A stretch of 64,000 nt of DNA from assembly GCA_963716445.1 (NCBI GenBank), contig OY970313.1, positions 2,046,001 through 2,110,000 on the forward strand, given 5' to 3'. Position 1 is the first letter of the stretch, and the number at the start of each line of letters is the position of its first letter. Shown here piece after piece: positions 1 through 6,852 of this stretch. The translations under genes were made by a program, and so were the position numbers. A model generated the notes under the pieces. That model was not told the origin of the DNA, ran no database searches, and saw only the letters and a program-made list of their open reading frames with translations. The DNA comes from JAAYBF01 sp963716445 (GTDB taxonomy: Bacteria > Actinomycetota > Thermoleophilia > Solirubrobacterales > Thermoleophilaceae).

Positions 1-41
1 CGGCATGGCAGATCGTCTGCGCTTTCCGCCGACCGCGAACG

Positions 42-47
42 TAAGTT
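42..47 (+). promoter_or_regulatory. -10 element for a leaderless transcript
   Basis: TAAGTT ends exactly six bases before the ATG at 54, and no ribosome binding site lies between them. The same spacing recurs before many genes in this window. No convincing -35 is visible. Confidence 0.4.
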
Positions 48-53
48 CTCGAT

Positions 54-524
54 ATGGCGTCATCAGATTTCGAGCGACTGGCTTTTGAGGCAGCTCTCAG
101 AGCGCTCGATAAGCAAGAGCGCGTCTTGGAGGAGCTACGTGCCCGCACCGGTGTACTGCTTGGCGCCTCCTCGCTCGCCGCGGCGTTCTTGGGACAGGCA
201 GCGTTCGGCGATCCGAAGCCCGCCGCCCTCGTAGTTCTTGCCTTGGTTGCGTTCGTGCTGTCGATCCTCACGAGCGTCTACATCCTTATCCCCAAGAAGA
301 ACCTCGTCTTCGCTGAGGTCGGATCGGGGCTGTACGAGGGGCTCTATGCCGTGCGCGAGGACATGGCGGAGGTCTATCGTCGCCTCGCTTATCAGCTCGA
401 TCGGTTCTGGGAGTCAAACGACCTGACGATCGTGCGTCTCTCTCGTGCCTACGGTATCGCCGCATTGGCTCTCGTCGTTGAGATCCTCTCGTTGGCAGCC
501 ATTCTCAGCGGTAACATCTTCTAA
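54..524 (+). CDS. Small membrane protein, about three TM segments, unknown function
   Basis: The 156-aa protein starts with a charged amphipathic helix (residues 1-30, rich in E, R and L). Two hydrophobic segments follow at about 31-50 and 56-79, then a charged loop of about 50 residues and a C-terminal hydrophobic segment at about 132-154. I see no catalytic motif. The layout, a soluble helix followed by a membrane hairpin, resembles small effector or sensor membrane proteins found near phage-defence genes, but that is only an analogy. It lies in the low-GC island and is followed after 4 bases by a tiny proline-rich gene, so the two are probably co-transcribed. The ATG fits a leaderless start. 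I do not recognise the family. Confidence 0.75.
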   Translation: MASSDFERLAFEAALRALDKQERVLEELRARTGVLLGASSLAAAFLGQAAFGDPKPAALVVLALVAFVLSILTSVYILIPKKNLVFAEVGSGLYEGLYAVREDMAEVYRRLAYQLDRFWESNDLTIVRLSRAYGIAALALVVEILSLAAILSGNIF

Positions 525-528
525 AGCC

Positions 529-663
529 ATGGCGACTACCCCACAGCCACAGACGGCGTCGGCCCCCTCGCCCGATAAGCCGCCTCCCCCTCCGCCGCCC
601 ATCCCGGGTCTTGGGCGGCCCGAGACGCGGGGCACCTTGCCTGGCAGCACGAAGTCCAAGTAG
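529..663 (+). CDS. 44-aa proline-rich microprotein
   Basis: The ATG at 529 begins 4 bases after the stop of the membrane protein and runs 44 codons to TAG. The product has an N-terminal T/P/Q/A stretch, seven consecutive prolines at about residues 18-24 followed by I-P-G-L-G, and a polar, lysine-ending tail. There is no signal peptide or TM segment. The close coupling to the upstream gene suggests a partner of the membrane protein, and polyproline stretches commonly bind SH3-like or WW-like surfaces. A longer reading from an ATG at 445 in the same frame would overlap the membrane gene and is less likely. Function unknown. Translation of the proline run would be expected to need EF-P. Confidence 0.55.
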   Translation: MATTPQPQTASAPSPDKPPPPPPPIPGLGRPETRGTLPGSTKSK

Positions 664-686
664 CGCTACCCATCCTGGTGACCCAA

Positions 687-706
687 GGCGGTCTGCGACG
701 ACCGCC
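687..706. terminator. Hairpin between convergent genes
   Basis: GGCGGTC at 687-693 pairs perfectly with GACCGCC at 700-706 around a 6-base loop. It lies in the 137-base gap between two convergent genes, so it could end transcription from both sides. There is no long T tract. The heptamer TAGCGCT also occurs three times nearby (661, 721, 732). Confidence 0.4.
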
Positions 707-800
707 CAGGCAGTCACCGCTAGCGCTGCGTTAGCGCTTCAGCGCACTTGCCGCGAATGCTTTTCTGCAGGTCAGAGGCCGACCGAAGAGTCGACTGCCA

Positions 801-3065
801 CTACGACTCCGCCTCGTACAGGGCTAACGCAAAGTATGGGAGATCCGTCGCCACGGGAAGCCACGCCAAGACGGTCAATCGCTCTAGCGGATACCGGTCG
901 AGCACTGTCTTAGCGGCTCCCTGGTACTGGCGAGCCCGCGCGTCCGCATCCGGCGACGCTGCGATGAGGCCCACGAAGACGTCTTGGCGTTGGGCAGGCC
1001 CATTGTGGAACACGACGATGTCCGTCGGCTCGCGTTTTTTGTCGGCTATGGCGCGCTGAAGATCACGCATCGCATGCTCGAACTTCTCTTGATCCTCTGG
1101 AGCCAGGTTGCACATGCTCACGCCGATCTCCGCCCATCGAGGGCCACCTCGGTCCTCAACCTGAGAGAGCACCGCTTCCCACCATTCCGTCCGCTGAGGG
1201 CGCGGACGCTCTGCAGGCAGTCCAGCCTCACGGCGGTAATGCCACACGTCGATAGGGTCCGACATGCCGGTCACGTCAAGAATGTCGCGGCCTTGGAACT
1301 CTCGCTCTCCTAGGTTGAACCCTCTATCGAGGTAAAGCCCGAGCAAGTCCACCTCATCCCCCATTAGAAAGGTACGGCGCTCAATTTCGGTGCGGCGTCC
1401 AAGGAAGTGCAGCACCTCACTCGGATGCTCGAGCAGATCGACTATGAGCTCGAGATCCGGCAGGCTGATGTTGTAGGCCAAAGAATCCACTGCTCGCTTG
1501 GCGAGCCCCGCCTCGGCGATATCAACCAAGCGTGGGAGCAGCCCTGCCATCGGCTCGAGCGTGACGCCGATGACGACAGTGCGGCGAACTTGGTCAGCAT
1601 CGGCCGAAAGCTCGCTCTCGTCCGCCTTGCGCTCGAACAGGATCCGTCCCTGATTCGCCTCCAGCGTTCCGGCAAGGCGAAGTCCCTGTTCTGAGGGACG
1701 GACCATAAGCTCCTCGACGCGGTCGCGTAGGGCTCGACCTCGACCGCGCCGAGCGGCCGGATGCAGCCGGCCAGCTTTCGCCTCCGCAATTACGGCGTAG
1801 GACGAGATCAACGCCAGTACATCGTTCTCGTATTGCTTGGCGTCCGCGGGGTCCTGCCAGAGAACTGACGGTTCAACCGTCGCCTGTGGCAACGCCTGTT
1901 GGAGCAACTCGGCAGTTCGCTTCTCGAGGAAAGCGGCTCTGCGACTCATGTAGGCGTCGAAGAGATCTTGCTCCCCGTCAAGCAGGCGCTCAACCAGCTC
2001 GAAGGGATTGTGCAGCATCAGCCAACCACAGAACAGATGCCAAGACCGCTCCCCGCTGGCCAAGAATGGACGACCGACGACCGGATTGTCCAGGACAAGG
2101 GTGCCGATATCGACACCACCCTCATCGCCCCAATCGAGTGACCACGCATCCATGATGCTGGCCACTACCTCCGGCTCGACCGCCGAGGGCATGAGGGCAA
2201 CAAGCTCATCGAGGGTAAAGCGGTAGAGCTCGTGAGCGCGGAGATCTGACGAGTGCATGACGAAGCCTTGACGGGTCTGTTCGTCCTGCCGAGCGGCCCC
2301 TACGACAGCATCCCGCCGAGCGCCGGGCAGCAGGCCGAATTGATCGACCACGCGTGAGAACCAGGCGTCGTCGATCGGCCAATCAAGAGCTGATTGCACT
2401 GTTGCGCGGTGCGTCGCGAGGCGCTCGTCGACGAGGTTGGACATAGCCATCCACCACTGGGGTAGCGCTCCAGGGCGCCACCCCAGCCGTGACTCGACTA
2501 GCCCGTCGAGGGGAGCGAGTAGTTCCTCAAGCATCGGAACCATCCGGCTCTGATACCCCCATCCGCGGAGCGTGCTCGCGTTCAGTCGCAGCTGAAACAA
2601 GACTTTCTGTAGCTCACGCTCCTCGCTGCCCGTAGCGCGCTCCACCTTCTGCAACTGCAAAATGATCCACGCCTCGTTGAAGCGCTTTACGGCGTCGACT
2701 ACGCGAGGAATGCTCTGCCATGTCGTCTCAGTGCCACCGCCATTCGGATCTCCAGCGCGCTGAAGCATCGCCTGCGCGATCTCAAGGTGGTGTTGATAGA
2801 TGCCAAACGGCCGATCGTGCTCTGGATTGCTGCCCGCCTCGGCAGAGCCCATGTACATCGCCATCGCCCCCATGACGATCAAGGGATCGACCTCGGCAAC
2901 AACCGCGTTCATGTCCTGTGCTGCTTGCCCGAAGTCCGGTCCAGCCGTCTTGAGCGCTTCCTCGACCGCGTCGGCCGCGGCTTGTCGCTGTTCAGAGGAC
3001 AAGGCATATGCCGTGAACCCGCCCTCGTCAGGAACGGCTGGGTGGTGTCCAGACTGGTCGCTCAA
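801..3065 (-). CDS. Large protein with PD-(D/E)XK-like nuclease motif; candidate defence effector
   Basis: The 754-aa protein is mostly acidic and helical and has no family-wide similarity I recognise. In its middle, residues 412-432 read as a nuclease-like core: an acidic END triplet (E413, D415), a hydrophobic strand, then E428-A-K430 followed by AG. This spacing matches the D...(D/E)xK signature of PD-(D/E)XK endonuclease folds and NERD-like domains. Positive clusters after it (RRGRGRALRDR, about 439-449) could contact DNA. It is the last gene of the leftward island operon, 33 bases after the RusA-like gene. The start used is TTG, preceded by TAGTAT seven bases upstream, so it may also be made from its own leaderless transcript. 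DNA or RNA cleavage is inferred only from the motif. Confidence 0.7.
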   Translation of the reverse strand: MSDQSGHHPAVPDEGGFTAYALSSEQRQAAADAVEEALKTAGPDFGQAAQDMNAVVAEVDPLIVMGAMAMYMGSAEAGSNPEHDRPFGIYQHHLEIAQAMLQRAGDPNGGGTETTWQSIPRVVDAVKRFNEAWIILQLQKVERATGSEERELQKVLFQLRLNASTLRGWGYQSRMVPMLEELLAPLDGLVESRLGWRPGALPQWWMAMSNLVDERLATHRATVQSALDWPIDDAWFSRVVDQFGLLPGARRDAVVGAARQDEQTRQGFVMHSSDLRAHELYRFTLDELVALMPSAVEPEVVASIMDAWSLDWGDEGGVDIGTLVLDNPVVGRPFLASGERSWHLFCGWLMLHNPFELVERLLDGEQDLFDAYMSRRAAFLEKRTAELLQQALPQATVEPSVLWQDPADAKQYENDVLALISSYAVIAEAKAGRLHPAARRGRGRALRDRVEELMVRPSEQGLRLAGTLEANQGRILFERKADESELSADADQVRRTVVIGVTLEPMAGLLPRLVDIAEAGLAKRAVDSLAYNISLPDLELIVDLLEHPSEVLHFLGRRTEIERRTFLMGDEVDLLGLYLDRGFNLGEREFQGRDILDVTGMSDPIDVWHYRREAGLPAERPRPQRTEWWEAVLSQVEDRGGPRWAEIGVSMCNLAPEDQEKFEHAMRDLQRAIADKKREPTDIVVFHNGPAQRQDVFVGLIAASPDADARARQYQGAAKTVLDRYPLERLTVLAWLPVATDLPYFALALYEAES

Positions 3066-3072
3066 GCGACCG

Positions 3073-3078
3073 ATACTA
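3073..3078 (-). promoter_or_regulatory. -10 element before the nuclease-like gene
   Basis: On the minus strand TAGTAT ends seven bases before the TTG start at 3065. It sits in the 33-base gap after the upstream gene. It could give independent expression of the last gene in the operon. No SD sequence is present. Confidence 0.35.
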
Positions 3079-3098
3079 GGTCAGGTCCCAGGACTGCC

Positions 3099-4430
3099 CT
3101 AGCCCCTAGTGCGCTCAGCCCTCTGGGCCAGCATCGTTTCGCGGGCAGCATGCATCGCCAGCACGAGCGCGCCCATACGCACTGCCGGCATCAAGCGCAA
3201 CCGAATGTCATTCGATAGCGCCTCTTGACGGTACGAGCGATAGCCGACGATGTCTGGTCTTGCCGCGCCAAACGCCTTTTGGACGCTTCCGAGGAGTCTG
3301 TGAGCCATGTTGTCGACATCTGTTCCCCGCGCGGCCTGGCCACGCAACGCGATGTCCAAGACGAGCGGCCCCTGAAAGCGCGCCTTGTGCCACCCACCGT
3401 CGTGAAGTCGCGCCATGATCTGGTCCGTTACCGATTGCTCCCAGCTGCGACTGCCAGACTCGGTCTTGCGTTCAGGGGGACGCTGAAGCACGAAGCAGCC
3501 TGGGCTGTCGTCAGACAATCGGAACACGTCGGCCACGTCGAGCTCCACTACCTCCCCAAGCCACGACGGGGGGGAACCCGGTCGGTCATGCACATCGAAG
3601 CCCTGATCGGCCAGCCAGCTGCCACGGGCGTGGGCCGTTGATCGCTCGAGATACTCACGGGTGCTATTTCGGGCCTCGGGGTCATCAAACTCTGGGTGTT
3701 GAGGGGGGATCTCTAGGTCTACGTATCCGTCTGGGTCCTCTCTGAGCTGCTCCTCTTCTCGGGTGTCCAAATCCTCCAGCAGGTCGAGTACGCTCTCCTC
3801 GTACGCGAGGAGTTCGCGAGCGTGCTCGTCGAAGTTGGAAAGCCCCCAAGGCTCTTGTTTTGGACGGATCAACTCCGATGGCGAAGGACAGGGTGGTGAT
3901 GCCGCCGAGTCGCGAATGGTCGTCTTCGCCCGCTCCTCCGCGAGCAACCTGAAGGCGAGGTCGTACTCGACAGCGAAGATCGCTTGGGGAAGGCACCGAA
4001 CGGTTACGGTTGCTCGCTCGGCAGTCGCAGTCTCTCTCAGCACGAGTAGGTGATTGATTAGAGCGTCGTCGGGTATCACCGAGCCCTTGAGCAGGTCAAG
4101 GTAATCCTTGACCACCGTGGGAAGCGCCGCGTCGTGGCGGCCGGTCGGCAGACTTACGCGTAACTCGACGGCGATAGGTCCGCGAAAGGCTCGACGACCC
4201 TCAAGGTCCAGCTGTTCAGCCAGTTGGGCCGACGCCTCAGCGCGGAGCTTGACGACCTGCCTCTTCTGCGCCCGATTTCTCGGCTTTCGCAGTCGCTGCG
4301 CAAGGTCAACCGTCAGAATGAGCTCGCGGCGAGTGGCCGCTAGCACATTGAGCACATCGTGCAACTCAGTCTTTGGGCTAAGTCGGACCATACCTTCATT
4401 GTGCCGAGCGGAGAACTCCCAGCCATACAT
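3099..4430 (-). CDS. Protein with two RusA-like domains
   Basis: The 443-aa protein contains two regions that resemble the RusA Holliday-junction resolvase fold. The N-terminal region (about 80-160) has F-R-G-P-I-A-V-E-L, then a helix, then P-D121-D122-A-L-I, which corresponds to the RusA motif around its third catalytic Asp. The C-terminal region (about 350-415) has F-Q-G-P-L-V-L-D-I, then G-T-D371-V-D373-N, which is the RusA D-x-D-N motif, but no D-D-x-x-I after it. The two halves thus carry complementary parts of the active site. A linker of about 150 residues, rich in D and E, separates them. RusA itself is a homodimer of about 120-aa subunits. The gene is third in the island operon, 20 bases after the one-TM gene. 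The ATG at 4430 is used; an in-frame ATG 13 codons later is possible. Confidence 0.7.
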   Translation of the reverse strand: MYGWEFSARHNEGMVRLSPKTELHDVLNVLAATRRELILTVDLAQRLRKPRNRAQKRQVVKLRAEASAQLAEQLDLEGRRAFRGPIAVELRVSLPTGRHDAALPTVVKDYLDLLKGSVIPDDALINHLLVLRETATAERATVTVRCLPQAIFAVEYDLAFRLLAEERAKTTIRDSAASPPCPSPSELIRPKQEPWGLSNFDEHARELLAYEESVLDLLEDLDTREEEQLREDPDGYVDLEIPPQHPEFDDPEARNSTREYLERSTAHARGSWLADQGFDVHDRPGSPPSWLGEVVELDVADVFRLSDDSPGCFVLQRPPERKTESGSRSWEQSVTDQIMARLHDGGWHKARFQGPLVLDIALRGQAARGTDVDNMAHRLLGSVQKAFGAARPDIVGYRSYRQEALSNDIRLRLMPAVRMGALVLAMHAARETMLAQRAERTRG

Positions 4431-4450
4431 CGCTTCTAGGGCCGACAGGT

Positions 4451-5161
4451 CTACATCTTGAGCTTCTCGGCCACTACCGCGTCGCCTCGGTTAGCGAGCC
4501 TAACCTTCCACCATTCGTCGCCAGCGAGCCTCAGTATCCAGAGCTGACCACCTCGCTCTTTGCGGCGAAACTGGTCAATGACCTCTCCGTTCTGCGAGTC
4601 ACCAGCGTCGGCCACCGCAACTAGCGCTCTGACTGGAGGATCTCGGTCCTCCAGCACTATTGGCTTATCGGCATCCACGACCTGCTTAGCGTTGAACCCG
4701 CCTCGATCGCGTTTAGTCACCTTCCACATGCCGTTGCGCTTAGTGCCGACGATCATCGTGAGCCGACCGCGGCGCATTAACCGCCGAGAGAACGTCAAAT
4801 CAACAACCGTGCCGACCATGTCGCTGATCACCTCCTTCATCTCATCCTCGCGCTCATCAGGACCGAGACTTAGCGGAGTCGCAGAGGCAATGCGATCTAG
4901 AGCAGCATCGAGATGCTGCGCAGCATCATGGGGACTCTGCTCAATGAGCGTCCACAGATCCAGCAGGATGGCCAACATCTGCTCGGTGCGGCTCGACGAG
5001 GCATCGAACCGTGCCTCAGCAACGTCCGACTCTTGGCGTGCATCACGAAAGGCATATACCGCCAGAACGACAGCCAGCACCCCGAGGGCTAACCCCCCGA
5101 TGCTTGCCCAGTTTGCGGCGCTATCGAATGTGACCGCGAAATTTGCGAACGTCGGAGACAC
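4451..5161 (-). CDS. Membrane-anchored protein of unknown function
   Basis: The 236-aa protein has one clear TM segment at about residues 19-38, then a long cytoplasmic or external domain. Residues 39-110 look helical and charged (possible coiled coil). The C-terminal half (about 125-236) alternates beta-like segments rich in R, K and W and ends in EKLKM. I do not recognise the family. The GTG start lies 4 bases after the stop of the preceding gene, so translation is probably coupled, and the next gene follows after 20 bases. In the context of two nuclease-like partners, a membrane anchor or membrane sensor role is a reasonable inference. Confidence 0.65.
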   Translation of the reverse strand: MSPTFANFAVTFDSAANWASIGGLALGVLAVVLAVYAFRDARQESDVAEARFDASSSRTEQMLAILLDLWTLIEQSPHDAAQHLDAALDRIASATPLSLGPDEREDEMKEVISDMVGTVVDLTFSRRLMRRGRLTMIVGTKRNGMWKVTKRDRGGFNAKQVVDADKPIVLEDRDPPVRALVAVADAGDSQNGEVIDQFRRKERGGQLWILRLAGDEWWKVRLANRGDAVVAEKLKM

Positions 5162-5165
5162 CTAG

Positions 5166-6089
5166 CTACACATCGTCATCGAGCAGGGCGTCGCGCTCTA
5201 GTGACTCGCGGATGTTTTGCTCTGCGGCGCGCACCATGGCCGACCAGAAGTTCGCGGCTCGGCTCCCCGGGCGGCTCGCGGCAGCATGCTCCTGCGACTT
5301 GTCTCGTAGACGGACGTCCTCGGGGAACGGCTCCCCAGGTGTCCCTTGCTTGGTGCCGATCATCAGCCCGCCGTAAAGGGCGCCCCGAAGGTCTTCGAGC
5401 AGGTCCGGGCTTGCGCGGCCGAGCTGTTCAGCGACCCAGGCAGGTCGTGCGAGGATGCGTTCGGGACCAGCGCCGTCGAGGATGCTCGTGGCGGCGGCGC
5501 GCAGGTTAGGCTGATCGCTGTCTAGAGCTTCCGCGATGACTTCGAACGCGTCGTCCGAGTCCGCGCCAAACGACCAGTACATGACTTCGACGTCCACCAT
5601 GCTGGCGGACTGAAGATGCGTTGGTGCGGCCTCCATGAGGTCTTTGAGTAGTCCTCTCCGTTCAGTGGTACTCGCCGTGACGGGATCCGCGCTAAGCCCA
5701 TCGAAGGGCAGCGCGCGGTAACCGTAGTCGTCATTTCCACGGTCGAGCCTCGAGAGCAAGTAGCGCAGCGCGGTAGCCAGCCGACGCTCCGCGACCTGGA
5801 GGAGAAACCTGTCATGCCAGTAGTCGACATCAGGACACTCGACGAGTCGGCTGAGTACTAGATCCTCGTCTTCGTCTGAGAGCTCGGCAGCAGTATCGTC
5901 GGCGACTTGCTGTAGAGCCCAAGTACGGCGTAGCAACTGACGATGCGGTTCGTAGAGGTCGGCGAGTGCGCTGGCAGCCCGAACTTCTCCGACGAGCTCC
6001 CGCGCGTAAGCGTTCTGATTGATGTAGAGGGGACGCCTCGTCAGCTCGCGCTCAGCACGGATGTCCCTGAGATCCACTCGGTAAGTCAC
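5166..6089 (-). CDS. Helical, possibly HEAT-repeat-like protein; first gene of island operon
   Basis: The 307-aa soluble protein is almost entirely helical and acidic. Residues about 178-206 (AFEVIAEALDSD followed by LRAAATSILDGAG) resemble a HEAT/ARM repeat, and two or three weaker repeats may surround it. No catalytic signature, signal peptide or TM segment is visible. It starts with GTG at 6089 and is the promoter-proximal gene of a four-gene leftward operon, 200 bases from the 3' end of tRNA-Thr. A scaffold or target-recognition role would suit the context but is not shown by the sequence. Confidence 0.6.
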   Translation of the reverse strand: MTYRVDLRDIRAERELTRRPLYINQNAYARELVGEVRAASALADLYEPHRQLLRRTWALQQVADDTAAELSDEDEDLVLSRLVECPDVDYWHDRFLLQVAERRLATALRYLLSRLDRGNDDYGYRALPFDGLSADPVTASTTERRGLLKDLMEAAPTHLQSASMVDVEVMYWSFGADSDDAFEVIAEALDSDQPNLRAAATSILDGAGPERILARPAWVAEQLGRASPDLLEDLRGALYGGLMIGTKQGTPGEPFPEDVRLRDKSQEHAAASRPGSRAANFWSAMVRAAEQNIRESLERDALLDDDV

Positions 6090-6119
6090 CAGGCGTGCTC
6101 GACCCGAATGCTTCCCGTG

Positions 6120-6125
6120 ATCCTA
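6120..6125 (-). promoter_or_regulatory. Probable -10 for the island operon
   Basis: On the minus strand TAGGAT lies 30 bases upstream of the GTG at 6089. Transcription would begin near 6113 and leave a leader of roughly 25 bases. This is the only good hexamer between the tRNA and the first gene. Confidence 0.35.
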
Positions 6126-6255
6126 GCTCCTGCGGACATCCAACTCCCTATGGCTCTCTCTCCAGAACAGCCGGTGCGAGGAGCGAGCCCCTGGTTGGGG
6201 TGGCACCCATGCCCGCTGGGAGAACAAGATGGTAGCCGAGCTAGCCTTAGAACGC

Positions 6256-6277
6256 GAAAACCCTGCGATTTGCAGGG
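6256..6277 (-). terminator. Rho-independent terminator of tRNA-Thr
   Basis: Read on the minus strand, CCCTGC, a 5-base loop and GCAGGG form a perfect stem followed by TTTT. It starts 12 bases after the tRNA 3' end. The tRNA unit is therefore complete and the island lies beyond its terminator. Confidence 0.7.
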
Positions 6278-6288
6278 CTTCCTTGAGA

Positions 6289-6360
6289 GCCGACGCCCGG
6301 ATTCGAACCGGGGACCCCTTCATTACGAGTGAAGTGCTCTACCAGCTGAGCTACGTCGGC
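6289..6360 (-). tRNA. tRNA-Thr, anticodon CGT
   Basis: The reverse complement folds into a canonical 72-nt cloverleaf. The acceptor stem is GCCGACG with CGTCGGC, the D arm contains GCTCAGCTGGTAGAGC, the anticodon stem CTTCA/TGAAG carries loop CTCGTAA with anticodon CGT, and the T arm is CCCGG-TTCGAAT-CCGGG. No CCA is encoded. The gene decodes ACG. Its 3' end faces the low-GC island, the usual orientation when a tRNA serves as an integration site. Confidence 0.95.
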
Positions 6361-6371
6361 GGGGAAGGCGC

Positions 6372-6377
6372 AGTCTA
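6372..6377 (-). promoter_or_regulatory. -10 element for tRNA-Thr
   Basis: On the minus strand TAGACT lies 11 bases before the first base of the tRNA, a normal distance for a stable-RNA promoter. No clear -35 was found. Confidence 0.4.
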
Positions 6378-6435
6378 GAGGGCTTGGTGCGTTCGGGGTG
6401 GGTGGATTGGGCATTGCGGACCCTTCGAGTCAGGG

Positions 6436-6852
6436 GTGGTTCCGAAACGGCTGAGAGGTCTCGAATCGATCGAGCTCGGGGGGTGCCCGAGGGCGTTCGT
6501 GGCAGGCTCGCGGCGGTCTCGGCTGCTTGGGCTGGCCTGGCTCGAAGGGCTGCCGGCGGACTGCGGGCTGCTGATCCCGCGTTGCAGCTCGATTCACACG
6601 TTCGGGATGCGCTTCGCGCTGGACGTCCACTTCCTCGATGCCGACGGTGGGACGCTGCGGGTGGCGCGGGCGGTGGGGCCGCGACGGATACTCCGGTGCC
6701 GCGGCGCGGCGGCGGTGCTGGAGCGGGCGACGGTCGACGCGCGGAGCCCGATGGACTCTTGTGCACGCCCTGGTGTGCACAAGAGTCCGTTGGACGCTGA
6801 GATCCTTAGGAGCAGGCGCTGGCGGGAGGCTGAGGCCAGGCGCCGTCCCTAA
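6436..6852 (+). CDS. DUF192 family protein with altered C-terminus
   Basis: The GTG-started 138-aa frame matches DUF192 in its core. Residues about 15-100 contain the R-x-x-G-L pattern, then the I-H-T-F-G-M-R-F-A-L-D-V-x-F-L-D block typical of the family, then V-x-R and V-L-E. The expected end of the domain (a short glycine-containing strand after V-L-E) is missing. Instead the frame runs through a 36-bp palindrome (6753-6788) and finishes with an Arg/Glu-rich tail that overlaps the holB stop by 4 bases. DUF192 proteins are small beta-rich proteins of unsettled function. The palindrome may have entered and replaced the native 3' end. Confidence 0.65.
   Translation: MVPKRLRGLESIELGGCPRAFVAGSRRSRLLGLAWLEGLPADCGLLIPRCSSIHTFGMRFALDVHFLDADGGTLRVARAVGPRRILRCRGAAAVLERATVDARSPMDSCARPGVHKSPLDAEILRSRRWREAEARRRP
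6753..6788. repeat. 36-bp perfect palindromic hairpin
   Basis: GGACTCTTGTGCAC at 6753-6766 is the exact reverse complement of GTGCACAAGAGTCC at 6775-6788, with an 8-base loop. The 14-bp stem lies inside the reading frame of the DUF192 gene, close to its 3' end and upstream of the converging holB. It could be a REP-like mobile repeat or a bidirectional terminator. There is no T tract. Confidence 0.75.

Noticed and set aside
1..53. Left attachment-site copy of the tRNA-Thr 3' end
   Set aside because: No stretch at the left window edge matches the tRNA 3' end, so any second att site must lie outside.
6123..6323. 66-codon minus-strand frame at the tRNA
   Set aside because: Its N-terminus is simply the translated 3' half of tRNA-Thr.
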